From the NCBI GenBank assembly GCA_001798135.1, contig MGRJ01000002.1, positions 1 to 58,817 of the forward strand: a stretch of 58,817 nucleotides of DNA, read 5' to 3'. Positions 8,747-17,220 of this stretch are shown one piece after another; position 1 is the first letter of the stretch, and every line of letters begins with the position of its first letter. A program made the position numbers and the translations under genes. This DNA is from Deltaproteobacteria bacterium RIFCSPHIGHO2_02_FULL_40_28 (GTDB lineage Bacteria; UBA10199; 2-12-FULL-40-28). Below the pieces are notes generated by a model, which was not told the DNA's origin, did not search any database, and saw only the letters and a list, made by a program, of their open reading frames with translations.

Positions 8747-10408
8747 ATGATTAATGAATTAAAAATTACTCCCCTGGGGGGCGTAGGAGAAACCGGGGCC
8801 TTAAACTGCATGGTGTACGAAAGTGAGAAGGAAGCCATTGTGGTAGACTGCGGCACCATGTTTCCCGATCAGGAAATTTTGGGTTTTGATCTCATCATTC
8901 CCGATTTTTCCTACCTCGCATCTATTCGTCACAAATTAAAAGCCCTGGTTTTAACCCATGGGCACGAAGATCACATTGGAGCTACTCCCTTTTTACTTCA
9001 AAAATTTGACATGCCTGTTTATACCACCCCTTTTACCATGGCACTCATCAAAGAAAAATTAGGGGAAATTCCACCTGCTTCTAAACCCAGTTTAAAAACA
9101 TTTAAAGCAGGAGAAAAAATCACCATTGGAAATTTTGAAATTGAAACTATTTTTGTAAACCATAGCATTATCGATGCGGTGGGCTTGGCTATCGCCACAC
9201 AAAGCGGATATGTTTTACATTTAACTGACTGGAAAATCGATAAAACTCCCTTAAACGATAAAATTATTGATTTTAAAAAATTTGAACGTCTCGGGGAAAA
9301 AGGCGTAGTGCTCCTTTTAGGAGATTCCACCAATGCTTCTCACGAGGGAGCCACTCTTTCCGAAACCGAGGTTAATAAAAAGATCCTTAAAATTTGTTCT
9401 CATCATGAAGGACGCATTATCATTGCCTTGTTTTCTTCCAACATCAGACGTGTGCAAGGTTTGGCCCATATTGCAAAAAAATTAGGACGCACCCTAGCCC
9501 TTGTGGGACGAAGCATGCGCGAAAATACAATCATTGCACGTCAACTTGGGGAGCTCAGTTTTGATGGCATCAATGTGGTGGACATTGAAAATACAAACAA
9601 TCTCCCGCCTCACAAGGTGATGGTTTTGGCAACAGGCACTCAAGGGGAACCTCGCTCTGTTTTAAGCCGTATGGCTGCTGGAGAATTTAGGCCCTTTCAG
9701 GTTGGACCAGGAGATTTGGTTCTTTTTTCATCCAAAGTTATTCCAGGAAACGAAATTAATACAGGACATGTGGTTAATAATTTATGCCGACGCGGAGCAA
9801 CAGTTGTTAACGAATCTTTTCACGACATCCATGCCTCGGGTCATGCCCATCAAAAAGAAATTAAACATATTTTTAAACTCACAAAACCAAAACATTTTAT
9901 TCCCATTCATGGAGAGTATCGTTTTTTGGTTAAACATGCAGAATTTGCCGAAAAATGCGGAATTAAAAAGAAAAATATTTTTGTAATTGAAAACGGACAA
10001 AACATCCACCTAGAAAAAGGCAAAATATCTCTTGGAAAAACTGTATCTGTAGGACGTGATTTTGTTGATAGCGATGGCATTGGAGATGTAAGTGATGTAT
10101 TGGTGCGCGACCGTAAACACTTAGCCCAAACAGGAATAGTTATCTGTATTATCATGATTGATCATGCAACAGGTTCCTTGGTAAAAGACCCAGAATTAAT
10201 TCCCAAGGGTTTTCTTGAAGAGCAAGGAAACAAAATTTTGTTTGATAAAGCAAAAGAAGCTGTTCTTGCTCATATCAATGAATTAGGCTTGGAAACAAAA
10301 ACAGATCTCATTCAAATTCAGGAAGAAGTAAGGGTTTCGTTGCGTCGCTTTTTTAGAAAAAATTTAGACCGCAAACCCGTGGTGATACCGATCATACAGG
10401 AAGTATGA
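8747..10408 (+). CDS. rnj: Ribonuclease J
   Basis: A 553-residue beta-CASP metallo-beta-lactamase ribonuclease with 5'-3' exo- and endonuclease activity in mRNA decay and rRNA maturation. Motif 2 THGHEDHIG supplies the zinc ligands, the following motif is VNHSIIDAVG, and the beta-CASP region is followed by HASGHAHQKE and FIPIHGEYR, which give the last His ligands and mark RNase J rather than other family members. The C-terminal domain RRFFRKNLDRKPVVIPII is typical. Upstream in-frame ATGs at 8729 and 8687 lack a ribosome-binding site; ATG 8747 follows AAAAAGAG. RNase J is common in deltaproteobacteria and Gram-positives, rare in gammaproteobacteria. Confidence 0.92.
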   Translation: MINELKITPLGGVGETGALNCMVYESEKEAIVVDCGTMFPDQEILGFDLIIPDFSYLASIRHKLKALVLTHGHEDHIGATPFLLQKFDMPVYTTPFTMALIKEKLGEIPPASKPSLKTFKAGEKITIGNFEIETIFVNHSIIDAVGLAIATQSGYVLHLTDWKIDKTPLNDKIIDFKKFERLGEKGVVLLLGDSTNASHEGATLSETEVNKKILKICSHHEGRIIIALFSSNIRRVQGLAHIAKKLGRTLALVGRSMRENTIIARQLGELSFDGINVVDIENTNNLPPHKVMVLATGTQGEPRSVLSRMAAGEFRPFQVGPGDLVLFSSKVIPGNEINTGHVVNNLCRRGATVVNESFHDIHASGHAHQKEIKHIFKLTKPKHFIPIHGEYRFLVKHAEFAEKCGIKKKNIFVIENGQNIHLEKGKISLGKTVSVGRDFVDSDGIGDVSDVLVRDRKHLAQTGIVICIIMIDHATGSLVKDPELIPKGFLEEQGNKILFDKAKEAVLAHINELGLETKTDLIQIQEEVRVSLRRFFRKNLDRKPVVIPIIQEV

Positions 10409-10433
10409 ACCCCCTCATCATGGGGAAAAGTGA

Positions 10434-10526
10434 GATAGCGGGTGGCACGGGGAGACCCTTTATGACGCGCAGCCGTCACGTGGGCGAGCATCAGAAAGGG
10501 TCTCCCCAGTGACAGGACCCGCTGTC
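10434..10526. repeat. Family F large GC-rich palindromic element
   Basis: A 93-base structure in the 128-base gap between rnj and ychF. The inner arms GGGGAGACCCTTT (10449-10461) and AAAGGGTCTCCCC (10495-10507) pair perfectly. The outer arms GATAGCGGGT (10434-10443) and ACCCGCTGTC (10517-10526) pair with one G-T. A further hairpin TGACG/CGTCA sits in the loop. Much richer in G+C than its surroundings. It could fold in RNA or be a small mobile palindromic element. Confidence 0.8.
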
Positions 10527-10536
10527 ATTAAAAATT

Positions 10537-11631
10537 ATGAGCCTTAATTGCGGTATTGTTGGTCTTCCCAACGTTGGTAAATCTACCCTGTTTAATGCAT
10601 TAACCAATGCAGGGGCACAGGCTGCTAATTATCCTTTTTGCACTATCGATCCCAATGTTGGAATTGTTCCTTTAAATGATGTGCGTCTTAAAAAAATTGC
10701 TGAGATTTTTAAACCTGAAAAAACTACTCCTACAACCGTTGAGTTTGTTGATATTGCTGGCCTAGTGCAAGGGGCTTCAAAAGGCGAAGGATTAGGAAAC
10801 CAGTTTTTGGGTCATATTAAAAGTGTTGATGCCATTGTGCATGTGGTGCGTTGTTTTGAAAATTCAGAAATTGTCCATGTACATGGAGGGGTTGATCCTA
10901 TTCGGGATATTGAAGTTATTACCACCGAACTCATTTTGGCAGACATGCAAACGGTTGAAGCACGTAAGACCCGCATCGAACGTTTGGTTAAAGTAGCAAA
11001 TAAAGAAGCAGCAGTAGAATTAGCTGTGATTGAAAAAATAATTCCCCATCTCAATTCTGGAAAACCAGCCCGCCTTTTGGCTTTAACTCCAGATGAAAAA
11101 AAATTACTCCAACCTCTTTTTCTGATGACTTCAAAACCACTTCTCTATCTTTGCAATGTAGATGAAAAAGACGTTAATGGAAAATCGGAGATGGTTCAAA
11201 AAGTAAAAACTCATGCCCATACAGAACATGCAGGTATGGTGGTTATTTCTGGAGCCATTGAATCCGAAATTGCCCAAATGAATGGCGAAGACAAACAAGC
11301 TTTTTTGGCTGATTACGGCCTAAAAGAATCGGGGCTTGATCGTTTGAGTCATGCCAGTTATGAACTTTTAGGGTTTATTACTTATTTTACTGCCGGCCCT
11401 AAAGAAGTAAAAGCTTGGACAATTGAAAAAGGAACCAAAGCTCCACAAGCTGCAGGAAAAATTCATTCTGATTTCGAACGGGGATTTATTGCAGCCGACG
11501 TTTATGCGTATGAAGATCTTCTCTCCTGTGGCACGGAAGCCAAAGCAAAAGAAAAGGGCCTCATTCGTCTCGAAGGAAAAGAATACGTGGTTAAAGATGG
11601 CGACATCATGCTTTTCAAGTTTAATGTTTAA
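10537..11631 (+). CDS. ychF: Redox-regulated ribosome-binding ATPase YchF
   Basis: A 364-residue Obg-family P-loop NTPase, the universal length. G1 is GLPNVGKST at the N-terminus, the switch region contains [13 protein letters not shown]3 is [17 protein letters not shown], and the variant G4 NVDEKD explains ATP rather than GTP preference known for YchF. The C-terminal TGS domain holds [25 protein letters not shown] and ends [15 protein letters not shown]. It associates with ribosomes and influences oxidative-stress response. The start ATG at 10537 follows the palindromic element directly, and the stop overlaps the next gene. Confidence 0.95.
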   Translation: MSLNCGIVGLPNVGKSTLFNALTNAGAQAANYPFCTIDPNVGIVPLNDVRLKKIAEIFKPEKTTPTTVEFVDIAGLVQGASKGEGLGNQFLGHIKSVDAIVHVVRCFENSEIVHVHGGVDPIRDIEVITTELILADMQTVEARKTRIERLVKVANKEAAVELAVIEKIIPHLNSGKPARLLALTPDEKKLLQPLFLMTSKPLLYLCNVDEKDVNGKSEMVQKVKTHAHTEHAGMVVISGAIESEIAQMNGEDKQAFLADYGLKESGLDRLSHASYELLGFITYFTAGPKEVKAWTIEKGTKAPQAAGKIHSDFERGFIAADVYAYEDLLSCGTEAKAKEKGLIRLEGKEYVVKDGDIMLFKFNV

Positions 11632-12451
11632 AATGTTCTTCTATCAAACCATTACCCTCTTGGGACTTTTTTTATTTTTTAGCCCCCACGCCTATGCCGG
11701 TGACCTTACTCAAACACTTGGCAATGCAACCCACTTTAGTTTGCGCATTGTTCCTGAAAAAGAAGAAGAAGGTTCATCAGCCTCTATTAAAAATGTAGAA
11801 ATCAGAAAATCATCAGAAGAAATGATTCTAAGGTGGTATTCTCAAATTCGTCTTTTAACAAGAGAGGAGCCCTGGCCCGAATATAAAATTATGACTCAAA
11901 AAGGAATTTTAAAAACAAATGATATAAAAGCCAGCAGTATGTTGCATCCTCACCTGTGGTCACCTGGTTTTTTTTCCTTGAAAGAAAATAGTTTGATTTG
12001 GCTTCCATCAGAAACCAAAACCTTTGAACCTGGATTTTTAAGCCCGGCTTCGTCTTATTTTACTAAACTCTCCAAAGATATTTTTGAAGTTGTAGATCAA
12101 TTTAAAACCCTGGCAAATCTCCTTCAAAATACAAGCGAAAATACTGAACTTAAAATTTCAAATTCCGAACGCGCCAAGTTAAATAATTTTTTGCAAACCT
12201 TTACCCAAGTTGAAATTTTAACCCACAAAAAACTCTTTTTAGTTGTAGTAAATGGTAAACCCGAAAAAATATCTACATTAGTTATGGGTAATAAATATGT
12301 GCAATATACTGTACTTGCCAGCCCTCAAAATCCGCTCGTCCTTCAAATCACTTTCTTGGCAAAAGATATTCCTTCTCTTTTTGCGCCCTATTTTGAACGT
12401 TTCCAGGATTATTTTGGTTATGCGGTAAGCCAAATTAAAATTCTTAATTAG
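11624..12451 (+). CDS. Secreted hypothetical protein, possibly LolA-like
   Basis: A 275-residue protein with a clear Sec signal peptide (hydrophobic TITLLGLFLFFSPHAYA, cleavage before GDL). The mature part is largely beta strand with alternating patterns (EEMILRWYSQIRLLTRE, EVEILTHKKLFLVVVNGK) and reminds one of periplasmic lipid-carrier folds, but no motif proves it. ATG 11624 overlaps the ychF stop by 8 bases; ATG 11633 is an alternative. The frame extends far upstream inside ychF, but that part is a shadow. The 3' end meets the PilZ gene stop in a convergent overlap. Confidence 0.6.
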   Translation: MFKMFFYQTITLLGLFLFFSPHAYAGDLTQTLGNATHFSLRIVPEKEEEGSSASIKNVEIRKSSEEMILRWYSQIRLLTREEPWPEYKIMTQKGILKTNDIKASSMLHPHLWSPGFFSLKENSLIWLPSETKTFEPGFLSPASSYFTKLSKDIFEVVDQFKTLANLLQNTSENTELKISNSERAKLNNFLQTFTQVEILTHKKLFLVVVNGKPEKISTLVMGNKYVQYTVLASPQNPLVLQITFLAKDIPSLFAPYFERFQDYFGYAVSQIKILN

Positions 12452-12810
12452 GCACGGACAAAATGTTCAATTCTTTTAATATCAGAGGTAGAAAGTCCTA
12501 AAAATCGAATGCCAATGCCCATTTTACGATTTTTGTTTGGTCTTCCTCTCGTACGCTTGGGATCTGTCATGCGAGTAATTTCGCCTGTAACTTGAATAGG
12601 AGCTTCATTTTCATGAAGAGAAAACTTAAGAAACATTTTAGTACCAGGAACAAATTTTATGTTTGATTCAATAAATAATCCCGAAAGACTAATATTGGTT
12701 GATAAAAAATAAAGAAATTCCTCTCCAAACTCATCCTCAAAAATAATTCGAGTCTTTAAAGGTTTTCTAGGAGAAATACGCTGGTCAATTTTTTTTTGTC
12801 TGAGTTTCAT
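12448..12810 (-). CDS. PilZ-domain c-di-GMP receptor
   Basis: A 120-residue stand-alone PilZ domain. Both ligand-binding motifs are intact: RxxxR as RISPR near residues 11-15, and (D/N)xSxxG as NISLSG near residue 39. The C-terminal barrel strand KMGIGIRFLGLS is typical. It should bind cyclic di-GMP in the cytoplasm and pass the signal to a partner, commonly motility or surface-adhesion machinery. It is the last gene of a three-gene leftward operon in which each start overlaps the previous stop by 4 bases. Confidence 0.85.
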   Translation of the reverse strand: MKLRQKKIDQRISPRKPLKTRIIFEDEFGEEFLYFLSTNISLSGLFIESNIKFVPGTKMFLKFSLHENEAPIQVTGEITRMTDPKRTRGRPNKNRKMGIGIRFLGLSTSDIKRIEHFVRA

Positions 12811-13193
12811 GTACTTTTTAAGGGATGTTTGGTTTCTTGCATAATTAAAGCTTTTAACTCATCAACCAAAAGAGGTTTTTCATGAAAAGAAATAAAACCA
12901 ACTTCTCTCAGTTTATTTTCATCAGGATTTTTTTTATGAGCATATAAAAGAATTTTATGGGCATTGGAAAAAGAGGGATGATTCCAAAAACGTGCTGCAT
13001 AAGAAGTGGCTCCTTCAAAAATATTCCAATCAACTAACAAAAGATGAAATGGTTTAACACCCTTGGGCATAGAAGCTAAGGTTTCTGGATCTTCAGCATA
13101 AAAAAGTTCTACTCGAGATGGAACTAACCCAACAACAGTGCAAAGCAAGTTCCATGACAAGCGCGATTTAGAAACAAAAATAACTCTTTTCAT
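12807..13193 (-). CDS. Degenerate response-regulator receiver domain
   Basis: A 128-residue single domain with the (beta-alpha)5 pattern of CheY. The phospho-acceptor-like Asp is present in LLLVDWNIFEG, and the conserved Lys-Pro is in FHEKPLL. The acidic pair at the end of beta1 is missing (RVIFVSKSRLSW) and the Ser/Thr at the end of beta4 appears replaced (ILLYAHKK). Phosphorylation is therefore doubtful; it is probably a pseudo-receiver acting by protein contacts. It overlaps both neighbours by 4 bases, so a link to the PilZ protein is likely. Confidence 0.7.
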   Translation of the reverse strand: MKRVIFVSKSRLSWNLLCTVVGLVPSRVELFYAEDPETLASMPKGVKPFHLLLVDWNIFEGATSYAARFWNHPSFSNAHKILLYAHKKNPDENKLREVGFISFHEKPLLVDELKALIMQETKHPLKST

Positions 13194-13960
13194 AAGAAAA
13201 ATCTTTTCTCCTTCAAAAAGGGATATTTTCTCCTTAAAGATTTCAAGTATTTAAGATCAAGAACAGCATACCCATACTTTTTCGTAGAAGGAAGCTCTAA
13301 AATAATATCTCCCCAGGGATCTACGATAAGAGAGGTGCCAAACCTATTGGCAGCCACCACAAACATTTGATTTTCAATGGCACGAGCACGAATTAAGGTA
13401 ATCCAGTGGCTCATGCGACTTTGAGGCCACTGGGCTGAAACAAAAAGCAAATGAACTCCCTGTGCAGCTAGATAGCGCATCATCTCAGGAAACCTTAAAT
13501 CATAACAAATCACACCACCACAAATGCCAAAGGGAGTAGAAAAAGGGCGAAGAGAATGACCCCGAGAATATATTTTTGTTTCTCCACCATAACTAAAAAG
13601 GTGCATTTTTCGATAACTCCAACTCACAGCTCCTGTAGTATCCATCCAATGAGCTGTGTTGTAAAATTTACCTCTCTGGGCTTCCAGCAAGGAATAAAAA
13701 AAACAACATCCATGCTTCACAGCAAGAATAGCTAATTGCTGTTCACAGTGATGATAAAATTTAGCCAAGATCCTTCTTTGTGACAATTTTGTGACAGTCC
13801 CTAAAAACATCTCAGGAAAAACAACAACATGTGGTTTCGATTTAAGAATGGCCTGCAAATGAGGCAACATTTTTTGCCAATTTTTAATCGGATCTTTCCC
13901 TAGTGAATATTGAAGCAGAGCAAGGCGAGGCTTTAAGGAAGGTTTGCTCCCGCTTTTCAA
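13190..13960 (-). CDS. Carbon-nitrogen hydrolase (nitrilase/omega-amidase-like)
   Basis: A 256-residue nitrilase-superfamily amidase. The Glu-Lys-Cys triad is visible: E50 in VVFPEMFLG, K118 in YRKMHLF, and C152 in GVICYDLRFPEM. The SYRKMHLF and FPEMMRYLAAQG segments are closest to the YafV/NIT2 group, which removes amide nitrogen from small alpha-keto acid amides or repairs metabolites. The substrate is not certain. Translation seems to start at a TTG (13960). First gene of the operon with the pseudo-receiver and PilZ proteins; that metabolic-signalling pairing is unusual. Confidence 0.85.
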   Translation of the reverse strand: MKSGSKPSLKPRLALLQYSLGKDPIKNWQKMLPHLQAILKSKPHVVVFPEMFLGTVTKLSQRRILAKFYHHCEQQLAILAVKHGCCFFYSLLEAQRGKFYNTAHWMDTTGAVSWSYRKMHLFSYGGETKIYSRGHSLRPFSTPFGICGGVICYDLRFPEMMRYLAAQGVHLLFVSAQWPQSRMSHWITLIRARAIENQMFVVAANRFGTSLIVDPWGDIILELPSTKKYGYAVLDLKYLKSLRRKYPFLKEKRFFL

Positions 13961-14056
13961 TGATTGACTTGACTTTGCCGTAAGTCTCGTAATAGAGTTT
14001 CTCCGTTATTTATTTTAAAACTTAATAGATTGTTCAGAATTTTTGGAGGAAAATCA

Positions 14057-14485
14057 ATGAAATATTCTTATATTTTTATCAACGCAACAGTGGCTTTATT
14101 TTTAACTCTGGGGCTTATTTCCTGTCAGGGAAAACGTTCTGCTGATTCATCGGCATCAGGACTGAAAAAAATCCATTTTGAATTTAACAGTTCATCCATT
14201 GAACCAGAGATGGCTCAAATTTTAGACAACAATGCAGGTTATCTTAAAAAACACAAAGACACAGAGGTTGTTGTTGAGGGTCATTGTGATGAAAGAGGCA
14301 CTAACGAATATAACTTAGCCTTGGGTGACCGTAGAGCTTATTCTACAAAAGAATACCTCCTTCGAAAAGGAGTAAGTTCTACCCATTTAAGAACGGTGAG
14401 TTATGGTGAAGAAAAACCACTGGATAACGGGCACGACGAAGCAAGCTGGTACATGAATCGTAGGGCTGAGTTTGAGCGACAATAA
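14057..14485 (+). CDS. pal: Peptidoglycan-associated lipoprotein Pal (copy 1)
   Basis: A 142-residue outer-membrane lipoprotein with an OmpA-like C-terminal domain binding peptidoglycan. The signal peptide ends in LISC, a lipobox; the OmpA signature is GHCDERGTNEYNLALGDRRA, with the Asp and Arg that bind diaminopimelate. Together with TolQRAB it keeps the envelope tethered during division. ATG 14057 follows a strong GGAGG at about 14045-14049, so the in-frame codon at 14030 is rejected. A second Pal follows after 23 bases. Confidence 0.9.
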   Translation: MKYSYIFINATVALFLTLGLISCQGKRSADSSASGLKKIHFEFNSSSIEPEMAQILDNNAGYLKKHKDTEVVVEGHCDERGTNEYNLALGDRRAYSTKEYLLRKGVSSTHLRTVSYGEEKPLDNGHDEASWYMNRRAEFERQ

Positions 14486-14508
14486 AGTTAACTTAAAAAG
14501 AGCGTCAT

Positions 14509-14949
14509 ATGAAAAAAATAATAACAATTCTGGTTTGTATGATTGGCATTGGTGTCTTTTCTTCCTGCCAAAATAAAAAAGCTCCCGAAGCTTCTGGGGG
14601 TTCTTTTACTCCGGCTCCCATCGAAGGAATGAAAACTGTCTACTACGATTTTGACGAATCTGTTATTCGTACAGACCAAGTTGCTGTTTTAGAAAACAAT
14701 GCTACAGTTGCAAAAAATAATTCTTTGCAAATTATCATTGAAGGACATTGTGATGAAAGAGGCACCAACGAATACAATATGGCCTTAGGAGACAGAAGAG
14801 CAAGGGCATCCAAAGATTACCTTATTAATTTAAGTGTTGATCCTAGTCGCATTAATGCTGTGAGCTATGGTGAAGAAAGATCTGTATGCACCCAAAGTGA
14901 CGAATCGTGTTGGTGGCGCAATCGACGTGCTGAGTTTTTAAAGCAGTAA
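14509..14949 (+). CDS. Peptidoglycan-associated lipoprotein Pal (copy 2)
   Basis: A 146-residue paralogue of the preceding gene. The lipobox is FSSC, followed by a short Gly/Ser/Pro-rich linker, then an OmpA-like domain with GHCDERGTNEYNMALGDRR. Copy 2 has a different C-terminal loop carrying two Cys (ERSVCTQSDESCWWRNRR), where copy 1 has none, suggesting a disulfide in the periplasm. The tandem arrangement next to cpoB suggests divided roles in envelope tethering rather than a recent duplication, since the two differ considerably in sequence. Confidence 0.88.
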   Translation: MKKIITILVCMIGIGVFSSCQNKKAPEASGGSFTPAPIEGMKTVYYDFDESVIRTDQVAVLENNATVAKNNSLQIIIEGHCDERGTNEYNMALGDRRARASKDYLINLSVDPSRINAVSYGEERSVCTQSDESCWWRNRRAEFLKQ

Positions 14950-14950
14950 T

Positions 14951-15727
14951 ATGAAGTTTTTCCTTCAAATTATTTTTTTATCAAGTGTTCTTTTTACTCT
15001 TCCTGCCTGGGCCAAAACCCAAAAAGATTTAGAGCTAGAGGTTGATACCATCCAAAGAACCTTAGACGCTCAATCCAGAAATTTAGCTACGGCCATGAAT
15101 CAAATGCAGGAAATTTTAAATGAATTTCAAAGAATGCATGGTCAGGTAGATCAAAGTTCTTATCAAAGTGGGGAGCAATCTCGTGTTTTAACTGATAGTC
15201 AAAGACGACTCGAAGTTTTAGAAGACAAAGTGGGATTGATGGTAACTCAATTTGAAGAAATTAAAAATGCAGGACTTGTTACGCCTGGGCAAACTTCTCA
15301 ATGGAAAGAATTTCAAAGTTATAGCCGCGGTTTAACTTTCTTTAATGCTAATCAGTTTAAAGTGGCCATTCAATCTTTCAAAGATTTCATGACTCAAAAT
15401 CCTAAAAGTAATTATGTAGCTCATGCTCAATATTGGATTGCTGAAAGTCTTTATGCCATGCAAGATTATCCCGCAGCAGTTGTAGAATTTCAAAAAGTGG
15501 TTCAAAAATTCCCTAAAACCACTAAAGCTGCTGCAGCCTTTTTAAAACAAGGGCTTTCTTTTTTTAACATGCAATCTTTTGTAGAAGCCAAAGCTTTTTT
15601 AACAAAACTTATTTCTCTTTATCCAAACACTACCGAAGCCATTAATGCCCAAACTGTGATTGAAAAAATCAATCATCTCTTAGAACTCAAAGCTAAAGAA
15701 GCAGTAGTACAAAAAGCTCTTCAATGA
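14951..15727 (+). CDS. cpoB: Cell division coordinator CpoB (YbgF)
   Basis: A 258-residue periplasmic protein of the Tol-Pal system. The signal peptide ends LPAWA. A coiled coil follows (about residues 24-95, rich in Gln and Glu), which trimerises the E. coli protein, then tetratricopeptide repeats in the C-terminal half (YSRGLTFFNANQFKVAIQSF, AQYWIAESLYAMQDYPAAV, FLKQGLSFFNMQSFVEAKAF). CpoB coordinates outer-membrane constriction with septal peptidoglycan synthesis. The gene begins 2 bases after copy 2 of pal, as in the usual pal-cpoB order; tolQRAB are not in this window. The stop overlaps tsaD by 4 bases. Confidence 0.88.
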   Translation: MKFFLQIIFLSSVLFTLPAWAKTQKDLELEVDTIQRTLDAQSRNLATAMNQMQEILNEFQRMHGQVDQSSYQSGEQSRVLTDSQRRLEVLEDKVGLMVTQFEEIKNAGLVTPGQTSQWKEFQSYSRGLTFFNANQFKVAIQSFKDFMTQNPKSNYVAHAQYWIAESLYAMQDYPAAVVEFQKVVQKFPKTTKAAAAFLKQGLSFFNMQSFVEAKAFLTKLISLYPNTTEAINAQTVIEKINHLLELKAKEAVVQKALQ

Positions 15728-16755
15728 AGCAAAAGCCTACATCTCTCGTTATGGGGATTGATACCTCATGCGATGAAACCTCTTTGGCACTCATGCAAGA
15801 TGGAAAAACCATACTTGCGCATCATATTTCTTCCCAAATTTGCCTTCACGAAAAATATGGTGGTGTAGTTCCCGAGTTGGCCTCTAGGGCTCACATGGAA
15901 AATCTAGTTTTTATTACTAATAAAACTCTGAAGGAAGCACAGGTGTCATTTGATCAATTAACTGGCCTTGCAGTTACAACATCACCAGGACTGATTGGTT
16001 GTCTTTTAGTAGGCCTTAGTTTTGCAAAAGCTCTCTCTTATTCCCTACAAATTCCTTATACTCCCGTCCATCATCTCAAAGCTCATTTGTTTAGCCCTTT
16101 TGTAGATCACACGGAGGTTTATCCTTTTCTAGGTTTGGTGGTATCGGGAGGTCATACAGCTTTATATTTCGTAAAATCTTTTGAAGACATTACCTGTGTT
16201 GGCCACACCGTTGATGATGCTGCGGGCGAGGCTTACGATAAAGTGGCTAAACTATTAAAACTAGGGTATCCAGGGGGGCCCATTCTCGATCGCTTAGCAG
16301 TAAAGGGTGATCCCCATTTTTTTTCTTTTTCGCGGGCCAAGGTAAAAAAAGGGCCTCTCTACTTAAGTTTTAGTGGGCTTAAAACAGCAGTGCTTCGTGA
16401 AGTAAAGGCTCATGAAAAAGATTTAGAAAGTAAGTTGCGTGATGATTTTATTGCTAACCTGGCCGCCTCTTTTCAAGAAGAAGTTGTTGGTAGTTTGATG
16501 GAAAAAATAGAAAAAGCTCTCATGCAATATCCAGCTCAGGCAGTGCTTATCAGTGGAGGAGTAGCTATGAATTCGAGGTTAAGACAAGAGGCCGAAAATT
16601 TTTCTAAAAACAAAAGGATGCCTGTTTTGATTTCTGCTCCCAGTTTTTGTACCGACAATGGGGCCATGGTAGCTTATGTAGGAGCTAAACAATTAGAGAG
16701 AGGTTTTTTTGGAAAAGAAAATGCAAATGCTTTTGCTACATCTCCTCTTTGGTAA
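15724..16755 (+). CDS. tsaD: tRNA N6-adenosine threonylcarbamoyltransferase TsaD
   Basis: A 343-residue Kae1/Qri7-family enzyme that transfers threonylcarbamoyl to A37 of ANN-decoding tRNAs. Diagnostic features: GIDTSCDETSLAL at the start, VPELASRAH, the metal site HHLKAH (HxxxH), VVSGGHTALYF, DDAAGEAYDKVAKLL and the late STDNGAM-like segment (CTDNGAMVAYVG). The length is normal. It overlaps cpoB by 4 bases, implying cotranscription with the pal genes. Confidence 0.95.
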   Translation: MKQKPTSLVMGIDTSCDETSLALMQDGKTILAHHISSQICLHEKYGGVVPELASRAHMENLVFITNKTLKEAQVSFDQLTGLAVTTSPGLIGCLLVGLSFAKALSYSLQIPYTPVHHLKAHLFSPFVDHTEVYPFLGLVVSGGHTALYFVKSFEDITCVGHTVDDAAGEAYDKVAKLLKLGYPGGPILDRLAVKGDPHFFSFSRAKVKKGPLYLSFSGLKTAVLREVKAHEKDLESKLRDDFIANLAASFQEEVVGSLMEKIEKALMQYPAQAVLISGGVAMNSRLRQEAENFSKNKRMPVLISAPSFCTDNGAMVAYVGAKQLERGFFGKENANAFATSPLW

Positions 16756-16758
16756 ACT

Positions 16759-17220
16759 ATGAAAAAAATCAAGGAACTCTACAAAACTCTTCTGCAATCT
16801 CATACCAACCCCAGCGAGATCGCCTTTGGTATGGCACTTGGTGTTTTTGTTTCGTTCACCCCTACCCTTGGTTTTCATAGTCTCATTGCTTGTTTTTTAG
16901 CACTTATCCTTAACAAAAGTAAAATTGCAGCTCTTTTGGGTGCTTGGGTTGTTAACCCCATTACCATTGTTCCCTTCTATTACTTGACTTACAAGGCAGG
17001 CCTTTTAGTAACTGGTGCAAAACCAGCTATTGAAATTAATACCAGCAATCTCAATCATCTTTTTCATCTTGGTAAACATATTTTAATTCCGCTTTGGTGG
17101 GGTTCGCTTATCATTGGGGTTCCTATTGCCATCATCAGTTACCTGGTTACTTTAAAAGTTTATCCTGTTCTTAAAAAGAAACAAGAACAGATCTCTTCAA
17201 AAATAAAATCACACCTGTGA
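16759..17220 (+). CDS. DUF2062 membrane protein
   Basis: A 153-residue integral membrane protein. The family hallmark SPSEIAFGMALGVFVSFTP-like segment is present (residues about 15-40), followed by hydrophobic helices ILNKSKIAALLGAWVVNPIT and a C-terminal transmembrane hairpin. DUF2062 proteins occur across diderms; their molecular role is unknown, though they are often beside envelope or glycosyltransferase genes. It lies 3 bases after tsaD and its stop overlaps the rsmA GTG by 4 bases. Confidence 0.85.
   Translation: MKKIKELYKTLLQSHTNPSEIAFGMALGVFVSFTPTLGFHSLIACFLALILNKSKIAALLGAWVVNPITIVPFYYLTYKAGLLVTGAKPAIEINTSNLNHLFHLGKHILIPLWWGSLIIGVPIAIISYLVTLKVYPVLKKKQEQISSKIKSHL

Noticed and set aside
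11423-11623. Long N-terminal extension of the secreted 275-residue protein
   Set aside because: It lies inside ychF in another frame; the signal peptide begins at 11624/11633.
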